Positions 38,711 through 38,757 of a stretch of DNA of 38,757 nucleotides are shown here, piece after piece (positions within the stretch are counted from its first letter, which is position 1; each line of letters opens with the position of its first letter). The stretch lies in contig CAYXFB010000019.1 of assembly GCA_964464145.1 (NCBI GenBank), positions 1 through 38,757 on the forward strand, read 5' to 3'. The notes under the pieces were generated by a model, which saw only the letters and a list, made by a program, of their open reading frames with translations, was not told where the DNA came from and ran no database searches. The DNA is from UBA5399 sp964464145 (GTDB lineage Bacteria > Bacillota > Clostridia > Christensenellales > Christensenellaceae). The translations under genes were made by a program, and so were the position numbers.

Positions 38711-38757
38711 CTACATTAGCACCTTGGACAGAAAATCCTTTAGCCGTGGATTTTTCG
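38711..38757 (-). CDS. C-terminal end of a gene running into the window (partial)
   Basis: On the minus strand one frame reads KNPRLKDFLSKVLM and ends at TAG (38711-38713), followed by the terminator. The short peptide looks like a protein C-terminus but is too short to assign. Another frame also lacks early stops, so the frame is chosen for the nearby terminator. Confidence 0.4.
   Translation of the reverse strand, partial: KNPRLKDFLSKVLM

Overview
The window looks like chromosomal DNA of a low-to-mid GC Gram-positive anaerobe of the Clostridia type, probably gut-associated. This rests on AGGAGG-type ribosome binding sites before almost every gene, sigma-A promoters of the TTGACA-17-TATAAT kind, short hairpin terminators, and typical gene families (NlpC/P60 hydrolase with Gly/Glu-rich linker, LemA/DUF2207 pair, RbsABC-type importers, DeoR regulators, CoaX with an ECF S component). 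No rRNA, tRNA, CRISPR array, plasmid or phage genes were seen. Species cannot be named from the sequence.

Layout, left to right. Bases 1-52 resemble the terminal inverted repeat of an ISL3-family insertion lying outside the window. Bases 60-4487 (minus strand) are a four-gene deoxysugar operon: PfkB kinase, class II aldolase, rhamnulokinase-type kinase and a FucI/AraA-type isomerase, under a strong promoter. A xylulokinase-like gene (4668-6197) is divergent from it. Bases 6260-17263 (minus) are one eleven-gene operon bounded by a perfect-consensus promoter (17331-17359) and a bidirectional terminator (6208-6227). It encodes two sugar isomerase/epimerase TIM barrels, a zinc alcohol dehydrogenase, a short old-yellow-enzyme reductase with an iron-sulfur motif, a DeoR regulator, DeoC, an RbsBAC-type importer, a Gfo/Idh/MocA dehydrogenase and a Dabb protein. 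Bases 17573-21217 hold a polytopic GT-C-like membrane protein and a secreted NlpC/P60 hydrolase. Bases 21218-22829 hold a foldback repeat, tandem terminators, a DUF2284 protein and a zinc-ribbon/DUF4190 membrane protein.

Bases 22948-29350 (minus) form a second sugar or sugar-acid locus: DeoR regulator, Gfo/Idh dehydrogenase, phosphotriesterase-like lactonase or hydrolase, divergent shikimate-dehydrogenase-like protein, cupin-type (archaeal-type) phosphoglucose isomerase, a 2-hydroxyacid dehydrogenase and a KDPG-type aldolase. A DeoC homologue that has lost its Schiff-base lysine is divergent from the regulator. A chemoreceptor follows (30315-32366). Bases 32544-38491 (minus) are a probable housekeeping unit: ECF S component (pantothenate-type), CoaX, homoserine dehydrogenase, two tandem cupins, LemA and a DUF2207 membrane protein. 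The C-terminal end of another minus-strand gene lies at the right edge.

How the parts may work together (inference): the region is a carbohydrate-utilisation island. The 11-gene operon contains the same enzyme set (Gfo/Idh dehydrogenase, TIM-barrel epimerase, zinc dehydrogenase) that E. coli YcjS/YcjR/YcjQ use to oxidise glucosides at C3, epimerise and re-reduce them. It adds an enoate-type reductase and DeoC, which suggests a variant route through keto- and deoxy-sugars. The second locus could be an oxidise, open-lactone, rearrange, retro-aldol route ending in pyruvate. Both are candidates for undescribed pathways, and neither substrate can be read from sequence alone.
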